This document shows positions 7,905 to 14,449 of a stretch of DNA of 24,484 nucleotides, one piece after another (positions within the stretch are counted from its first letter, which is position 1; every line of letters begins with the position of its first letter). The DNA is taken from NCBI GenBank assembly GCA_035254305.1, contig DATFAS010000104.1:1-24484 (forward strand), written 5' to 3'. This stretch comes from DATFAS01 sp035254305 (GTDB taxonomy: Bacteria; Bacillota; Bacilli; Aneurinibacillales; RAOX-1). The notes beneath the pieces were generated by a model that saw nothing but the letters and a program-made list of their open reading frames with translations, was not told the origin of the DNA and did not search any database. The position numbers and the translations under genes are program-made.

Positions 7905-7992
7905 CTTTTATTCCCATGGTATGACTGCCGAAAACCTCCATTCGTTAGGGTTAAGGATCTGGATATACTAAGGGGCAAGGAGGTGGGTCTAA

Positions 7993-8109
7993 GTGGCTTT
8001 GAAAGAACAGGCAAACATGAAAAAGAACCCTCGAAATCGAAATGGATTACTACGTGATGGTAAACCTCTAGAACGTGGAAAGTTAGATATGGTTAGCAAA
8101 GAAAAATAA
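7993..8109 (+). CDS. Small basic protein, 38 residues, unrecognised
   Basis: A GTG start at 7993 lies exactly 7 nt after a full-length Shine-Dalgarno sequence AAGGAGGTG (7977-7985), among the best ribosome binding sites in the window. The frame runs 38 codons to TAA at 8107-8109. The product begins MALKEQANMKKNPRNRNG and is rich in Lys, Arg and Asn, with no membrane segment. Size and composition recall minor small acid-soluble spore proteins, but I cannot match it to a named family and that is inference only. A TATACT box (7964-7969) could be its -10. It is followed by inverted repeats and a terminator-like hairpin (8140-8218). Confidence 0.6.
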   Translation: MALKEQANMKKNPRNRNGLLRDGKPLERGKLDMVSKEK

Positions 8110-8139
8110 TACTTGATCTTTAAGATAAAAAAATCTATT

Positions 8140-8180
8140 CTAACGATGAAAAGGTGATTGTTCAATCCATTAATCGTTAG
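8140..8180 (+). repeat. Inverted repeat in the leader between the small gene and thiD
   Basis: CTAACGAT (8140-8147) and ATCGTTAG (8173-8180) are perfect complements separated by 25 nt. Pairing can be extended imperfectly on both sides. It lies 10 nt before the terminator hairpin at 8191-8218. Confidence 0.6.
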
Positions 8181-8190
8181 GATAATTCCT

Positions 8191-8218
8191 GACCATTTTC
8201 TGAAAATGGTCTTTTTCT
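8191..8218 (+). terminator. Terminator-like hairpin immediately upstream of thiD
   Basis: GACCATTTTC (8191-8200) is the exact complement of GAAAATGGTC (8202-8211), followed by TTTTTCTATTT. It could end the small gene at 7993-8109 or act as an attenuator for thiD-thiE, whose ATG is only 33 nt further on. No TPP riboswitch consensus was seen nearby. Confidence 0.75.
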
Positions 8219-8250
8219 ATTTATTTCATGCATGAAAGGAAGCGAATGCT

Positions 8251-9042
8251 ATGAGTATTGCACGGGCGTTAACGATAGCTGGTTCAGATAGTGGGGGTGG
8301 AGCAGGAATACAGGCTGACCTAAAGACATTCACAGCAAGAAATGTTTATGGAATGAGTGCAATTACGGCCATCACTGCGCAGAACACACTAGGGGTGCAG
8401 GGTGTTCATGTAGTTCCATTAGAAATGATTGAAAAGCAAATCGATATGGTAATTGAGGATCTTGGTGTGGATGCAGTTAAAACAGGTATGCTGGGTACAA
8501 GTGATGTGATTGAGCTTGTGGCTCAAAAACTAAAACAGCATAAGGTCACTCGACTTGTAGTGGATCCGGTTATGATTGCAAAAGGGGGAGCCAAGCTGCT
8601 TGAGGATGAAGCGGTAGCAAGTATGATAAGCCAATTAATACCGCTAGCTGCGGTTATTACCCCTAACATTCCTGAAGCAGAAGTGTTAACAGGAAGAAAG
8701 ATTACAACGGTAGAGGATATGGTTCAAGCCGCAAAAGATATTATTTCTATGGGAGCTAGGGGCGTTGTTATTAAAGGAGGGCATCTAGTCGGGGAACCTC
8801 TTGACATTTTTTACGATGGTAGGGAGCTAACGTATTACGAGGGAAAAAGGATTCAAACTCGTCATACTCATGGAACAGGCTGCACGTTCGCTGCTTGTAT
8901 TGCAGCAGAACTTGCAAAGGGCCGTGAGATCCGAAAGTGTATAGAGACCGCCAAAGCATTTATTACGGCAGCCATACAGAACGAATTAGGACTTGGGACT
9001 GGACACGGTCCTACAAACCATTGGGCATACAAAGGAGAATAG
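8251..9042 (+). CDS. thiD: Hydroxymethylpyrimidine/phosphomethylpyrimidine kinase
   Basis: Phosphorylates hydroxymethylpyrimidine and its monophosphate to HMP-PP in the thiamine pathway. The 263-residue ribokinase-fold protein has the substrate motif AGSDSGGGAGIQADLKTF (residues 10-27), AITAQNTLGVQGV, VKTGML, VDPVMIAKGG, TPNIPEAEVLTG and the anion-hole ATP-site motif HGTGCTFAACIAAEL. These fit Bacillus ThiD better than the related pyridoxal kinase, and the thiE gene 3 nt downstream settles it. AAAGGAAG lies about 9 nt before the ATG. The hairpins at 8140-8218 leave almost no room for a separate promoter, so transcription probably passes through them. Confidence 0.95.
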   Translation: MSIARALTIAGSDSGGGAGIQADLKTFTARNVYGMSAITAITAQNTLGVQGVHVVPLEMIEKQIDMVIEDLGVDAVKTGMLGTSDVIELVAQKLKQHKVTRLVVDPVMIAKGGAKLLEDEAVASMISQLIPLAAVITPNIPEAEVLTGRKITTVEDMVQAAKDIISMGARGVVIKGGHLVGEPLDIFYDGRELTYYEGKRIQTRHTHGTGCTFAACIAAELAKGREIRKCIETAKAFITAAIQNELGLGTGHGPTNHWAYKGE

Positions 9043-9045
9043 AAT

Positions 9046-9693
9046 ATGCAGGAGAATTTCATTCAAAAAATCCGTCAATGGGATGTATACCTTGTTATTG
9101 GCTTGTATGGATACAATGGACTTACATCTTTAGAGATTATCCAGAAAGCGATTAAGGGTGGAGTGAAGGTTGTTCAGATTCGCGAAAAAATGATTACCGA
9201 TGAAGAGTTTATTCTCCTTTCACACCCTATTCGGAGATTATGTAAGGAAAATCAAGTAGTCTTTATTGTTAATGATCGTGTTCAGGCTGCGGTGGAATTG
9301 GATGCAGATGGGGTGCATGTCGGACAAGATGATATGCCAGGTAGTGAAGTTAGGAAATGGATGGGAAGCCGGATACTAGGAATTTCTGCGTCAAGTATAG
9401 ATGAAGCGAGGAAAGCGATTGCCGAGGGAGCAGATTATCTCGGTGTTGGGTCAATTTATCCAACAAATTCGAAAGCAGACGCAGGTGAAGCGGTAACCCC
9501 ACTTCTGATTAAGCAAATTCGTGAATTTACTGACATTCCAATAGTTGGTATTGGTGGCATTAATGAAACCAATGCAGCCAATGTCATACTTGCAGGTGCT
9601 GAGTCAGTTGCTGTCATTTCGGCCATCTGTCATGCTAACGATCCTTATACTGCTACAAATAAGTTAGTTGGTGAAATCCAAAAGTTAAAATAG
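9046..9693 (+). CDS. thiE: Thiamine-phosphate synthase
   Basis: Joins HMP-PP (the ThiD product) to the thiazole phosphate to give thiamine phosphate. The 215-residue TIM barrel shows the HMP-PP and metal-binding residues: VQIREK, IVNDRVQAAVELDADGVHVGQDD, then GISASSIDEA, YLGVGSIYPTNSKADAG and IVGIGGINETNA. The start of the barrel reads YLVIGLYGYNG rather than the more common YLVTD, as also varies in Bacillus ThiE. Its ATG is 3 nt after the thiD stop, with AAAGGAG inside the end of thiD, so the two are translationally linked. No thiM is next to it. The TAG stop is part of the terminator stem. Confidence 0.95.
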   Translation: MQENFIQKIRQWDVYLVIGLYGYNGLTSLEIIQKAIKGGVKVVQIREKMITDEEFILLSHPIRRLCKENQVVFIVNDRVQAAVELDADGVHVGQDDMPGSEVRKWMGSRILGISASSIDEARKAIAEGADYLGVGSIYPTNSKADAGEAVTPLLIKQIREFTDIPIVGIGGINETNAANVILAGAESVAVISAICHANDPYTATNKLVGEIQKLK

Positions 9694-9718
9694 TAAAGCC
9701 ATATGCTTTACTATTTTT
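9691..9718 (+). terminator. Terminator of thiD-thiE
   Basis: TAGTAAAGC (9691-9699) pairs perfectly with GCTTTACTA (9705-9713) across a 5-nt loop, followed by TTTTTAT. The thiE stop codon forms the base of the stem. Confidence 0.9.
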
Positions 9719-9743
9719 ATGAAATTCATTGCATTAATATTAA

Positions 9744-9772
9744 TTGTAGTGTATATTTAAAACATCTAGAAT
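9744..9772 (+). promoter_or_regulatory. Candidate promoter for the small gene at 9788, with overlapping palindrome
   Basis: TTGTAG (9744-9749) and TAGAAT (9767-9772) are 17 nt apart. A perfect 12-bp palindrome ATTAATATTAAT (9733-9744) touches the -35 and could be an operator, or simply AT-rich chance. Confidence 0.4.
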
Positions 9773-9787
9773 ATAAGTGAGGCGAGT

Positions 9788-9982
9788 ATGATGAATACGA
9801 GCGTTATAAATAAATCCGTTGCAGAAGAAAGTGAATTACTTCGTCAGTCATTAATGGAAGCAACTGAGACGATTGAATATATGGTGAATTCTTTGATGTG
9901 GAGTGCAGAATACAAGGTACTTGCACAATCGAAGGAGAAGCTATGGAAGTTTAAACAGTTATTAGCACACTTAGATGCATAA
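9788..9982 (+). CDS. Hypothetical small helical protein, 64 residues
   Basis: Starts at tandem ATG codons after GAGGCGAG (a modest ribosome binding site) and ends just before its own terminator. The sequence is predicted helical and charged (ESELLRQSLMEATETIEYMV, then KEKLWKFKQLLAHL) with no membrane segment. It superficially resembles the short two-helix Spo0E-type phosphatases in size, but the SQELD signature of that family is absent, so I do not assign it. It stands alone between the thiDE terminator and the convergent ccdC gene. Confidence 0.65.
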   Translation: MMNTSVINKSVAEESELLRQSLMEATETIEYMVNSLMWSAEYKVLAQSKEKLWKFKQLLAHLDA

Positions 9983-9992
9983 ACATTCACGA

Positions 9993-10017
9993 AGAACAGG
10001 AGACTGTTCTTTTTTTG
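9993..10017 (+). terminator. Terminator of the 64-residue gene
   Basis: AGAACAG (9993-9999) pairs with CTGTTCT (10004-10010) around a GAGA loop, followed by seven T residues. Confidence 0.9.
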
Positions 10018-10103
10018 TGTATAAGTATGAATAAGGATTTTGATTCCGATTCAATAGGTAACAAAGATTTCTTAGCTATGGTTTAGAGGTAGGTTTTTAA
10101 ATA

Positions 10104-10137
10104 GAAAAAAAGCCTTGCTTGATTTAAGCAAAGCCTT
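10104..10137 (-). terminator. Terminator of ccdC
   Basis: On the minus strand AAGGCTTTGCTT pairs with AAGCAAGGC (one mismatch) and is followed by a run of seven T. The hairpin overlaps the ccdC stop codon. Confidence 0.8.
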
Positions 10138-10618
10138 AGGGAGTTGGATTCTCATCTATTCCTAGGATACGTTGTTGAGTTTGTTTATACTTATAAAGCA
10201 TAGCTAGGCGCCAAGGGAATATCATCCCAACAGCAAGAATATAAAATAGCCCGGCAGTTTCATAATAAGAAATTTGTTCGCCAATATACACCTTCACAAT
10301 TGTACGAAGAATGAAGAGGCCAAGTAAAATAAAAATAAAAGATTTGGAACGTTTAAGGAAAATTTCACGGCCTTTCACCTCGAAATTTGAGGTTAAGATC
10401 AAAGGTATAGAAAGGACCATACCAATGATGAGTGACTCGATGGCATACAATAGATGTACCTGCATGGTCGGGTAAAAGAACATGCTAAAGCCTGTACTCA
10501 TAAATAGAGGTGGCAATATAATTTTCTTCATCGATGTAGGTTCTTTAGATTTCTTTAACCTTATGATAATAACCAAACCGGCCATAATAAACATAACTAT
10601 AGTACTTATAATAGTCAT
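10136..10618 (-). CDS. ccdC: CcdC-family membrane protein (YneJ-like)
   Basis: A 160-residue integral membrane protein with about four to five hydrophobic segments. It has the family's characteristic second segment, KKIILPPLFMSTGFSMFF, and a conserved charged middle region (FEVKGREIFLKRSKSFIFILLGLFILR). The family is named for its position in the Bacillus subtilis ccdA-ccdB-ccdC cluster, but CcdC is reported there as not essential for cytochrome c maturation, so biochemical function is unknown. Here it is alone, without ccdA. The start is ambiguous: ATG at 10618, or the TTG one codon earlier, with a weak GGAT-type ribosome binding site. A minus-strand TATAAT near 10685 could be its -10. Confidence 0.85.
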   Translation of the reverse strand: MTIISTIVMFIMAGLVIIIRLKKSKEPTSMKKIILPPLFMSTGFSMFFYPTMQVHLLYAIESLIIGMVLSIPLILTSNFEVKGREIFLKRSKSFIFILLGLFILRTIVKVYIGEQISYYETAGLFYILAVGMIFPWRLAMLYKYKQTQQRILGIDENPTP

Positions 10619-10621
10619 CAA

Positions 10622-11040
10622 TTCTTATCCATCCCTTCCATGTATTTAGGGAGTTAAAAACACACATACAAACATGATGTCCATATTATAACAGATTTCT
10701 ATCTTAAGTTTCATGTATTATTTTTGACAAAGGTGAAAACTTATGGATTTTAGCCTCTTTATGACATTAACTGTTATTTTTTTAATTGTCACCAAATTTC
10801 CATAGTTGAAGCGATTCACACAGACAAGAAATAAGGTAAAATAGTGATAGGTTTGATTCAATAGTAATAGCTGTCATGATCAAAGAGTTTACTGGATTGA
10901 ATATTTTTTAAAAATTAGGATTTTAGGAGTAATTCTAGATGTTGAATAAAAGAATGTAAGCGATCTCTTTTTAATGATCTTATGAGCCCGTGCTGATCTC
11001 TCGAAAGAAAGATTGCTAGAGACGGATAGGAGGAAGAATA
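10622..11040. other. Intergenic region between ccdC and the 68-residue gene
   Basis: About 420 nt holding divergent regulatory sequence. It includes a candidate plus-strand promoter (10815-10842), a six-codon ORF with its own ribosome binding site (10939-10959), and AT-rich sequence on the ccdC side. The roughly 190-nt leader before 11041 is long for a 68-residue gene. I see no known riboswitch or RNA gene. Confidence 0.5.
10815..10842 (+). promoter_or_regulatory. Candidate sigma-A promoter for the gene at 11041
   Basis: TTCACA (10815-10820, five of six consensus) and TAAAAT (10837-10842, five of six) are separated by 16 nt. Confidence 0.45.
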
Positions 11041-11247
11041 ATGTTAAAAATAGGCGATTGTGTAACTTACATCTTAGATGGAACAAAAGGAATTGTGATC
11101 AGGCTTGATGGGGAAATGATCTATGTTTTATGGGAAGATTATTTTGCTAGCTGTGAGAAGAATATCCTATTAGAGAAGGATGAAGAGTTAACAACGGAAC
11201 AAGGAATATCCTCTTATTCATATGAACAATCACGCATGCATGCATAA
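11041..11247 (+). CDS. Hypothetical small protein, 68 residues, probable SH3-like barrel
   Basis: ATG follows an excellent ribosome binding site (GATAGGAGG, then about 7 nt). The first 40 residues (IGDCVTYILDGTKGIVIRLDGEMIYVLWEDY) have the alternating strand-turn pattern of small SH3-like/KOW-type domains, often nucleic-acid or protein binding, but no specific family is recognised. The tail is acidic then Ser/Tyr-rich. It is monocistronic, with its own terminator and a long leader. Confidence 0.75.
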   Translation: MLKIGDCVTYILDGTKGIVIRLDGEMIYVLWEDYFASCEKNILLEKDEELTTEQGISSYSYEQSRMHA

Positions 11248-11257
11248 GGAAAAATAT

Positions 11258-11303
11258 AAAACCACCACCTTCTAAAGTTTCCGAGGGATGGTGGTTTATT
11301 TTT
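11258..11303 (+). terminator. Terminator of the 68-residue gene
   Basis: AAACCACCA (11258-11266) is complementary to TGGTGGTTT (11289-11297), followed by ATTTTT. The loop is long (about 22 nt). Confidence 0.8.
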
Positions 11304-11324
11304 GCGGATTGGAAAGTATGGCGT

Positions 11325-11606
11325 CTAAAGACTTGGCGCCAGCCAAGTTTTACCTTGCAGAATCTCCTGTTTGCCCTGGTTTTTGTCCCAAACCTTCTTG
11401 AAACGGGGAAGAATCTTATCTTCCACTTGGACTGAATCGATAAAATTAGATAATGGACGAACGAACATTACTTCTCCATCACTCTTATAGATCACCATTT
11501 CTTCCCTTGTATCTGTATGGATGGCCCGACCAATAATCAGGTACAAATTACCTTTGAAGCTTTCATAGACATCTCCAGCCTCGGGCTTTCGATTGGAAAT
11601 ATTCAA
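11325..11606 (-). CDS. DUF1653 domain protein
   Basis: A 93-residue protein built around a DUF1653 domain: GDVYESFKGNLYLIIGRAIHTDTREEMVIYKSDGE, VMFVRPLSNF, then PRFKKV, matching the family order of KG-x-Y-x-V-x-x-A-x-H, E-x-V-V-Y, RP-x-x-x-F and PRF. Function of the family is unknown. The open frame extends to 11741, but the TTG at 11606 is the likely start: GGAGAGGA lies just upstream and a strong minus-strand promoter (11650-11678) sits between the two. Divergent from the YkvI-like transporter gene. Confidence 0.75.
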   Translation of the reverse strand: MNISNRKPEAGDVYESFKGNLYLIIGRAIHTDTREEMVIYKSDGEVMFVRPLSNFIDSVQVEDKILPRFKKVWDKNQGKQEILQGKTWLAPSL

Positions 11607-11649
11607 CCCTATTCCTCTCCATTCCCTACTAAGATTAAATAGTATACTA

Positions 11650-11678
11650 ATTATACACTTAATTGCTTTAAAGCTCAA
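11650..11678 (-). promoter_or_regulatory. Sigma-A promoter of the DUF1653 gene
   Basis: On the minus strand TTGAGC (-35), exactly 17 nt, then a perfect TATAAT (-10). Predicted start of RNA near 11643, about 37 nt before the TTG start. Confidence 0.65.
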
Positions 11679-11774
11679 TTTCGTTAAAGTGTAAAAAGAA
11701 TCGAAAATCCTTTGTCTTTTTTTGGGACAATCTTCATACATTGAAGCATAGTCTTTTCTTCAGAGGTGGACAAT

Positions 11775-12827
11775 TTGGTCAATAAGTGGAAACAAATCCT
11801 TCAGGTAGCCGCTACCTACATTGGAACGGTTGTTGGAGCTGGATTTGCTACAGGAAGAGAAGTCGTTGAGTTTTTCGCTAGGTTTGAATGGAATGGATTA
11901 TTGGGAATCATGGTAGCATCATTCTTATTTATCTGGTTAGGTACGAAGATGATGATTCTATCAGCCAAAATTGATGCCTATTCTTTTCAAGATCTTATCA
12001 ATTATTTATCTGGAAAAAGAGTTGGAGGAATTTTTAATTTCTTCATGCTCTTGATTCTATTAGGGGTTACTTCGGTGATGATTTCTGGAGCAGGTGCTAT
12101 ATTTCATGAACAACTAGGGCTTTCTTATTTACTTGGAGCAATTGTCACGGTGATTTTATGTTATTTTGTTATGACTAGAGGCTTGTCAGGGGTATTAACG
12201 ATTAATTCTATTGTTGTTCCATTAATGGTATTCTTTAGTCTCTTGATTGCAGTGAATACGATTCAACATTACACACATGTCTCCATTCCCCTAGGTGTTA
12301 TTGTTACCTTCAATTTCAGTACGTGGGAATGGATTTTAAGATCACTAACCTATGCTTCTCTAAATTTATGTTTGGCACAGGCAGTCTTAGTTCCTTTAGG
12401 CAGGGACATTAAAGATGAGAAAATTCTAAAATGGGGTGGAATTCTAGGGGGGATTGGACTTTGTTTGATGCTATTCTGTGCGAATTTCGCATTAATGTCC
12501 CTTAAAGAGAACGATAGTTATGAAATTCCTATGGCTGAAATTATCAGAAACTTTGGATCGGTGATCCATCTTTTTTTCCTTTTCGTTATATACGGTGAAA
12601 TTTTCACTACATTAGTCGGTAACGTCTTTGGGATTACTCGTCAGATGTATACTCTTACCCAAATTTCAGAAAAAATTCTTGGTGGTTTCTTCTTATTATT
12701 TTGTCTTCTTGTAAGCCAGATTGGATTTGGGACATTGATATCTTATCTCTATCCACTCTTTGGGTATATTGGGTCCTTCTTTCTCTTATTGTTAATCTTC
12801 AGAGGCAAGTTAAAAGTAGAGAAATAG
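11775..12827 (+). CDS. YkvI-family membrane transporter
   Basis: A 350-residue integral membrane protein with about ten hydrophobic segments. The first transmembrane region carries GTVVGAGFATGREVVEFF, the unwound-helix glycine motif of LeuT-fold (APC-type) transporters, in the form typical of the YkvI family. The substrate is unknown; amino-acid-type solutes are possible by fold only. The open frame begins at GTG 11766, but AGAGGTGG overlaps that codon, so TTG at 11775 is preferred. argJ starts 90 nt downstream with its own candidate promoter. Confidence 0.85.
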   Translation: MVNKWKQILQVAATYIGTVVGAGFATGREVVEFFARFEWNGLLGIMVASFLFIWLGTKMMILSAKIDAYSFQDLINYLSGKRVGGIFNFFMLLILLGVTSVMISGAGAIFHEQLGLSYLLGAIVTVILCYFVMTRGLSGVLTINSIVVPLMVFFSLLIAVNTIQHYTHVSIPLGVIVTFNFSTWEWILRSLTYASLNLCLAQAVLVPLGRDIKDEKILKWGGILGGIGLCLMLFCANFALMSLKENDSYEIPMAEIIRNFGSVIHLFFLFVIYGEIFTTLVGNVFGITRQMYTLTQISEKILGGFFLLFCLLVSQIGFGTLISYLYPLFGYIGSFFLLLLIFRGKLKVEK

Positions 12828-12838
12828 CAAAAATAGGG

Positions 12839-12876
12839 TTGTATTAAAATAAAAACAGTAGTATATTTATTCATTA
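12839..12876 (+). promoter_or_regulatory. Candidate argJ promoter with possible arginine-repressor (ARG) box
   Basis: TTGTAT (12839-12844) and TATATT (12862-12867) are 17 nt apart. Overlapping the -10, the reverse strand of 12860-12876 reads AATGAATAAATATACTA. Its first half matches the ARG-box half-site TGAATWWWWAT; the second half is poor. Repression by an AhrC/ArgR-type regulator is inference. Confidence 0.35.
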
Positions 12877-12917
12877 TGATCTTACTCGCGCAAACGCCAG
12901 GGGAGGAAACTAAAAGG

Positions 12918-14132
12918 ATGACCGCATTTCGAGTGATTAATGGAGACATTGCCAAACCAATTGGCTTCAAAGCTACCGGAGTCCATGGTGGTATCAAGAA
13001 AACAGAAACTTTGGATCTAGGATTAATTTTAAGCGATAAGCCTGCTACAGCTGCAGGTGTATATACAACAAATTTGTTTCAAGCAGCACCCTTGCAGGTT
13101 ACCCAGGAATCGATTGGAAAAACGGGTTTACTGCAAGCTGTAATTGTAAATAGCGGAAATGCAAATGCGTGTACAGGTTCACGTGGCCTTGATGATGCCT
13201 ATACCATGCAAAAGCTAGTGGCAGATCGTTTTAAGATTCCTGCTGATGCTATTGCGGTTGCGTCAACAGGGGTAATCGGAGAGTACTTACCTATGAATAA
13301 AGTAGAGGCTGGAATTCTTAAGCTGCCAGAGGCTTTAAACGAAGATAGTGGATTGAGATTCTCAAGGGCCATCATGACTACAGATTTAGTTGAAAAGATC
13401 GTATGTGTTGAAGTGGATATAAATGATCGGGTAGTCACTATAGCAGGTACAGCGAAGGGATCTGGAATGATCCATCCGAATATGGCTACTATGCTTGGGT
13501 TCGTTACTACTGATGCTGCAATTGAGCAAACCTTCCTTGAGGCATCCTTAAAACGAGCAACGAATGAAACCTTTAATATGATTACGGTAGATGGAGATAC
13601 CAGTACGAATGACATGGTTGTTGTGCTTGCCAATGGGATGGCAGGTAATATTGAGCTTAATGAGCAGCATTCTGATGCGGAAACCTTCTATCAGGCGTTT
13701 TGCTTTGTATTAAGAGAGTTAGCCAAGAAGATAGCAAGGGACGGGGAAGGCGCAACTAAACTTCTAGAGGTTGAAGTGAAGGGTGCACCGAATGAAGAGA
13801 CGGCACGACAAGTTGCCAAAAGTGTTATTGGATCTAATTTGGTTAAGACCGCCATATATGGTGCAGATGCCAATTGGGGCCGGATTATCTGTGCGGTAGG
13901 ATATAGTGGGGCAGCAATAAATCCTAATACGGTAGATGTATCCCTTGGTTCCATTCCGGTTGTTAAGAATAGTTTTCCTGTTCCATTCAGTGAAGATGAA
14001 GCCTTGATATACCTGAAAGGTGAAAATATAGTGGTTCATATTAACCTTAATCAAGGTGAGTCAAAGACTACTGCTTGGGGTTGTGATTTGACCTACGATT
14101 ACATCAAAATAAATGCCAGCTACCGTTCTTAG
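12918..14132 (+). CDS. argJ: Glutamate N-acetyltransferase / amino-acid acetyltransferase
   Basis: Bifunctional arginine-pathway enzyme: recycles the acetyl group from N-acetylornithine to glutamate and, in many Bacillota, also makes acetylglutamate from acetyl-CoA. At 404 residues it has family length. The precursor self-cleaves into two chains before the nucleophilic threonine, Thr191, in SGMIHPNMATMLGF. Other landmarks are NSGNANACTG (oxyanion region), TVDGDTSTND and GADANWGRI. ATG at 12918 is chosen over an open extension to 12876 because GGGGAGG lies 11 nt upstream and the product then begins MTAFRVINGDIAKPIGF. It is not flanked by argC, argB or argD, unlike the usual argCJBD order. The gene ends in a strong terminator. 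Confidence 0.95.
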   Translation: MTAFRVINGDIAKPIGFKATGVHGGIKKTETLDLGLILSDKPATAAGVYTTNLFQAAPLQVTQESIGKTGLLQAVIVNSGNANACTGSRGLDDAYTMQKLVADRFKIPADAIAVASTGVIGEYLPMNKVEAGILKLPEALNEDSGLRFSRAIMTTDLVEKIVCVEVDINDRVVTIAGTAKGSGMIHPNMATMLGFVTTDAAIEQTFLEASLKRATNETFNMITVDGDTSTNDMVVVLANGMAGNIELNEQHSDAETFYQAFCFVLRELAKKIARDGEGATKLLEVEVKGAPNEETARQVAKSVIGSNLVKTAIYGADANWGRIICAVGYSGAAINPNTVDVSLGSIPVVKNSFPVPFSEDEALIYLKGENIVVHINLNQGESKTTAWGCDLTYDYIKINASYRS

Positions 14133-14154
14133 AATGAATAATCCAATTGTAGTT

Positions 14155-14197
14155 AGCTCAAAATGAAGGAGAACTCCTTCGTTTTGAGCTTTTTTTC
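14155..14197 (+). terminator. Strong terminator after argJ
   Basis: A long hairpin: AGCTCAAAA (14155-14163) pairs with TTTTGAGCT (14182-14190) and inner GAAGGAG pairs with CTCCTTC, followed by seven T. Confidence 0.95.
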
Positions 14198-14292
14198 TTC
14201 AGTGGATAGAGAAGTTACAGTCTGATCAATTTTCTACTCTTACGCTGGATTATAATGGAATAAAAAATTCGACAAAAATCGCAAAAAAGTAC

Positions 14293-14321
14293 TTTACTTG
14301 TAAACTTAATTCAGATAAAAT
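14293..14321 (+). promoter_or_regulatory. Candidate promoter of the amino-acid permease gene
   Basis: TTTACT (14293-14298) and TAAAAT (14316-14321) are separated by exactly 17 nt. This would give a leader of about 120 nt. Confidence 0.45.
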
Positions 14322-14366
14322 TCTAAACAGTTGCGGAAAAGGTGCTGAAATTGTGAGAATATTCCC

Positions 14367-14392
14367 ATATGCTTTACCTATTTACAGCATAT
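14367..14392 (+). repeat. Hairpin in the permease leader
   Basis: ATATGCT (14367-14373) and AGCATAT (14386-14392) are perfect complements with a 12-nt loop, followed by TTCTTTTG. The T-tract is weak, so it may be an attenuator or only an mRNA structure. Confidence 0.4.
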
Positions 14393-14449
14393 TTCTTTTG
14401 AAGCACAACATAAATCAGAAAAATGATAAAAAATCAAGGGGGAAAAGTA

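Larger units (their letters stand above)
14198..14449. other. Upstream region of the amino-acid permease gene
   Basis: About 250 nt without a gene. It holds a TATAAT at 14251-14256 lacking a clear -35, a better promoter at 14293-14321, and a hairpin at 14367-14392 between that promoter and the gene. No known riboswitch or T-box signature was seen. Confidence 0.45.

Noticed and set aside
7939..7980. Stretch GATCTGGATATAC resembling the 3' half of the TPP riboswitch consensus
   Set aside because: The rest of the THI-box (CUGAGA and the other helices) is absent, and the stretch lies upstream of the small gene rather than thiD.
7863..8057. 64-codon plus-strand ORF across the cyclase-family promoter
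   Set aside because: It begins in the cyclase start codon region and overlaps the well-supported 38-codon gene in another frame. It lacks a ribosome binding site.
10027..10086. 19-codon ORF after the 64-residue gene
   Set aside because: No ribosome binding site, and it lies just after a strong terminator.
13199..14054. Minus-strand ORFs within argJ
   Set aside because: Shadows of the argJ reading frame with no ribosome binding sites or recognisable protein features.
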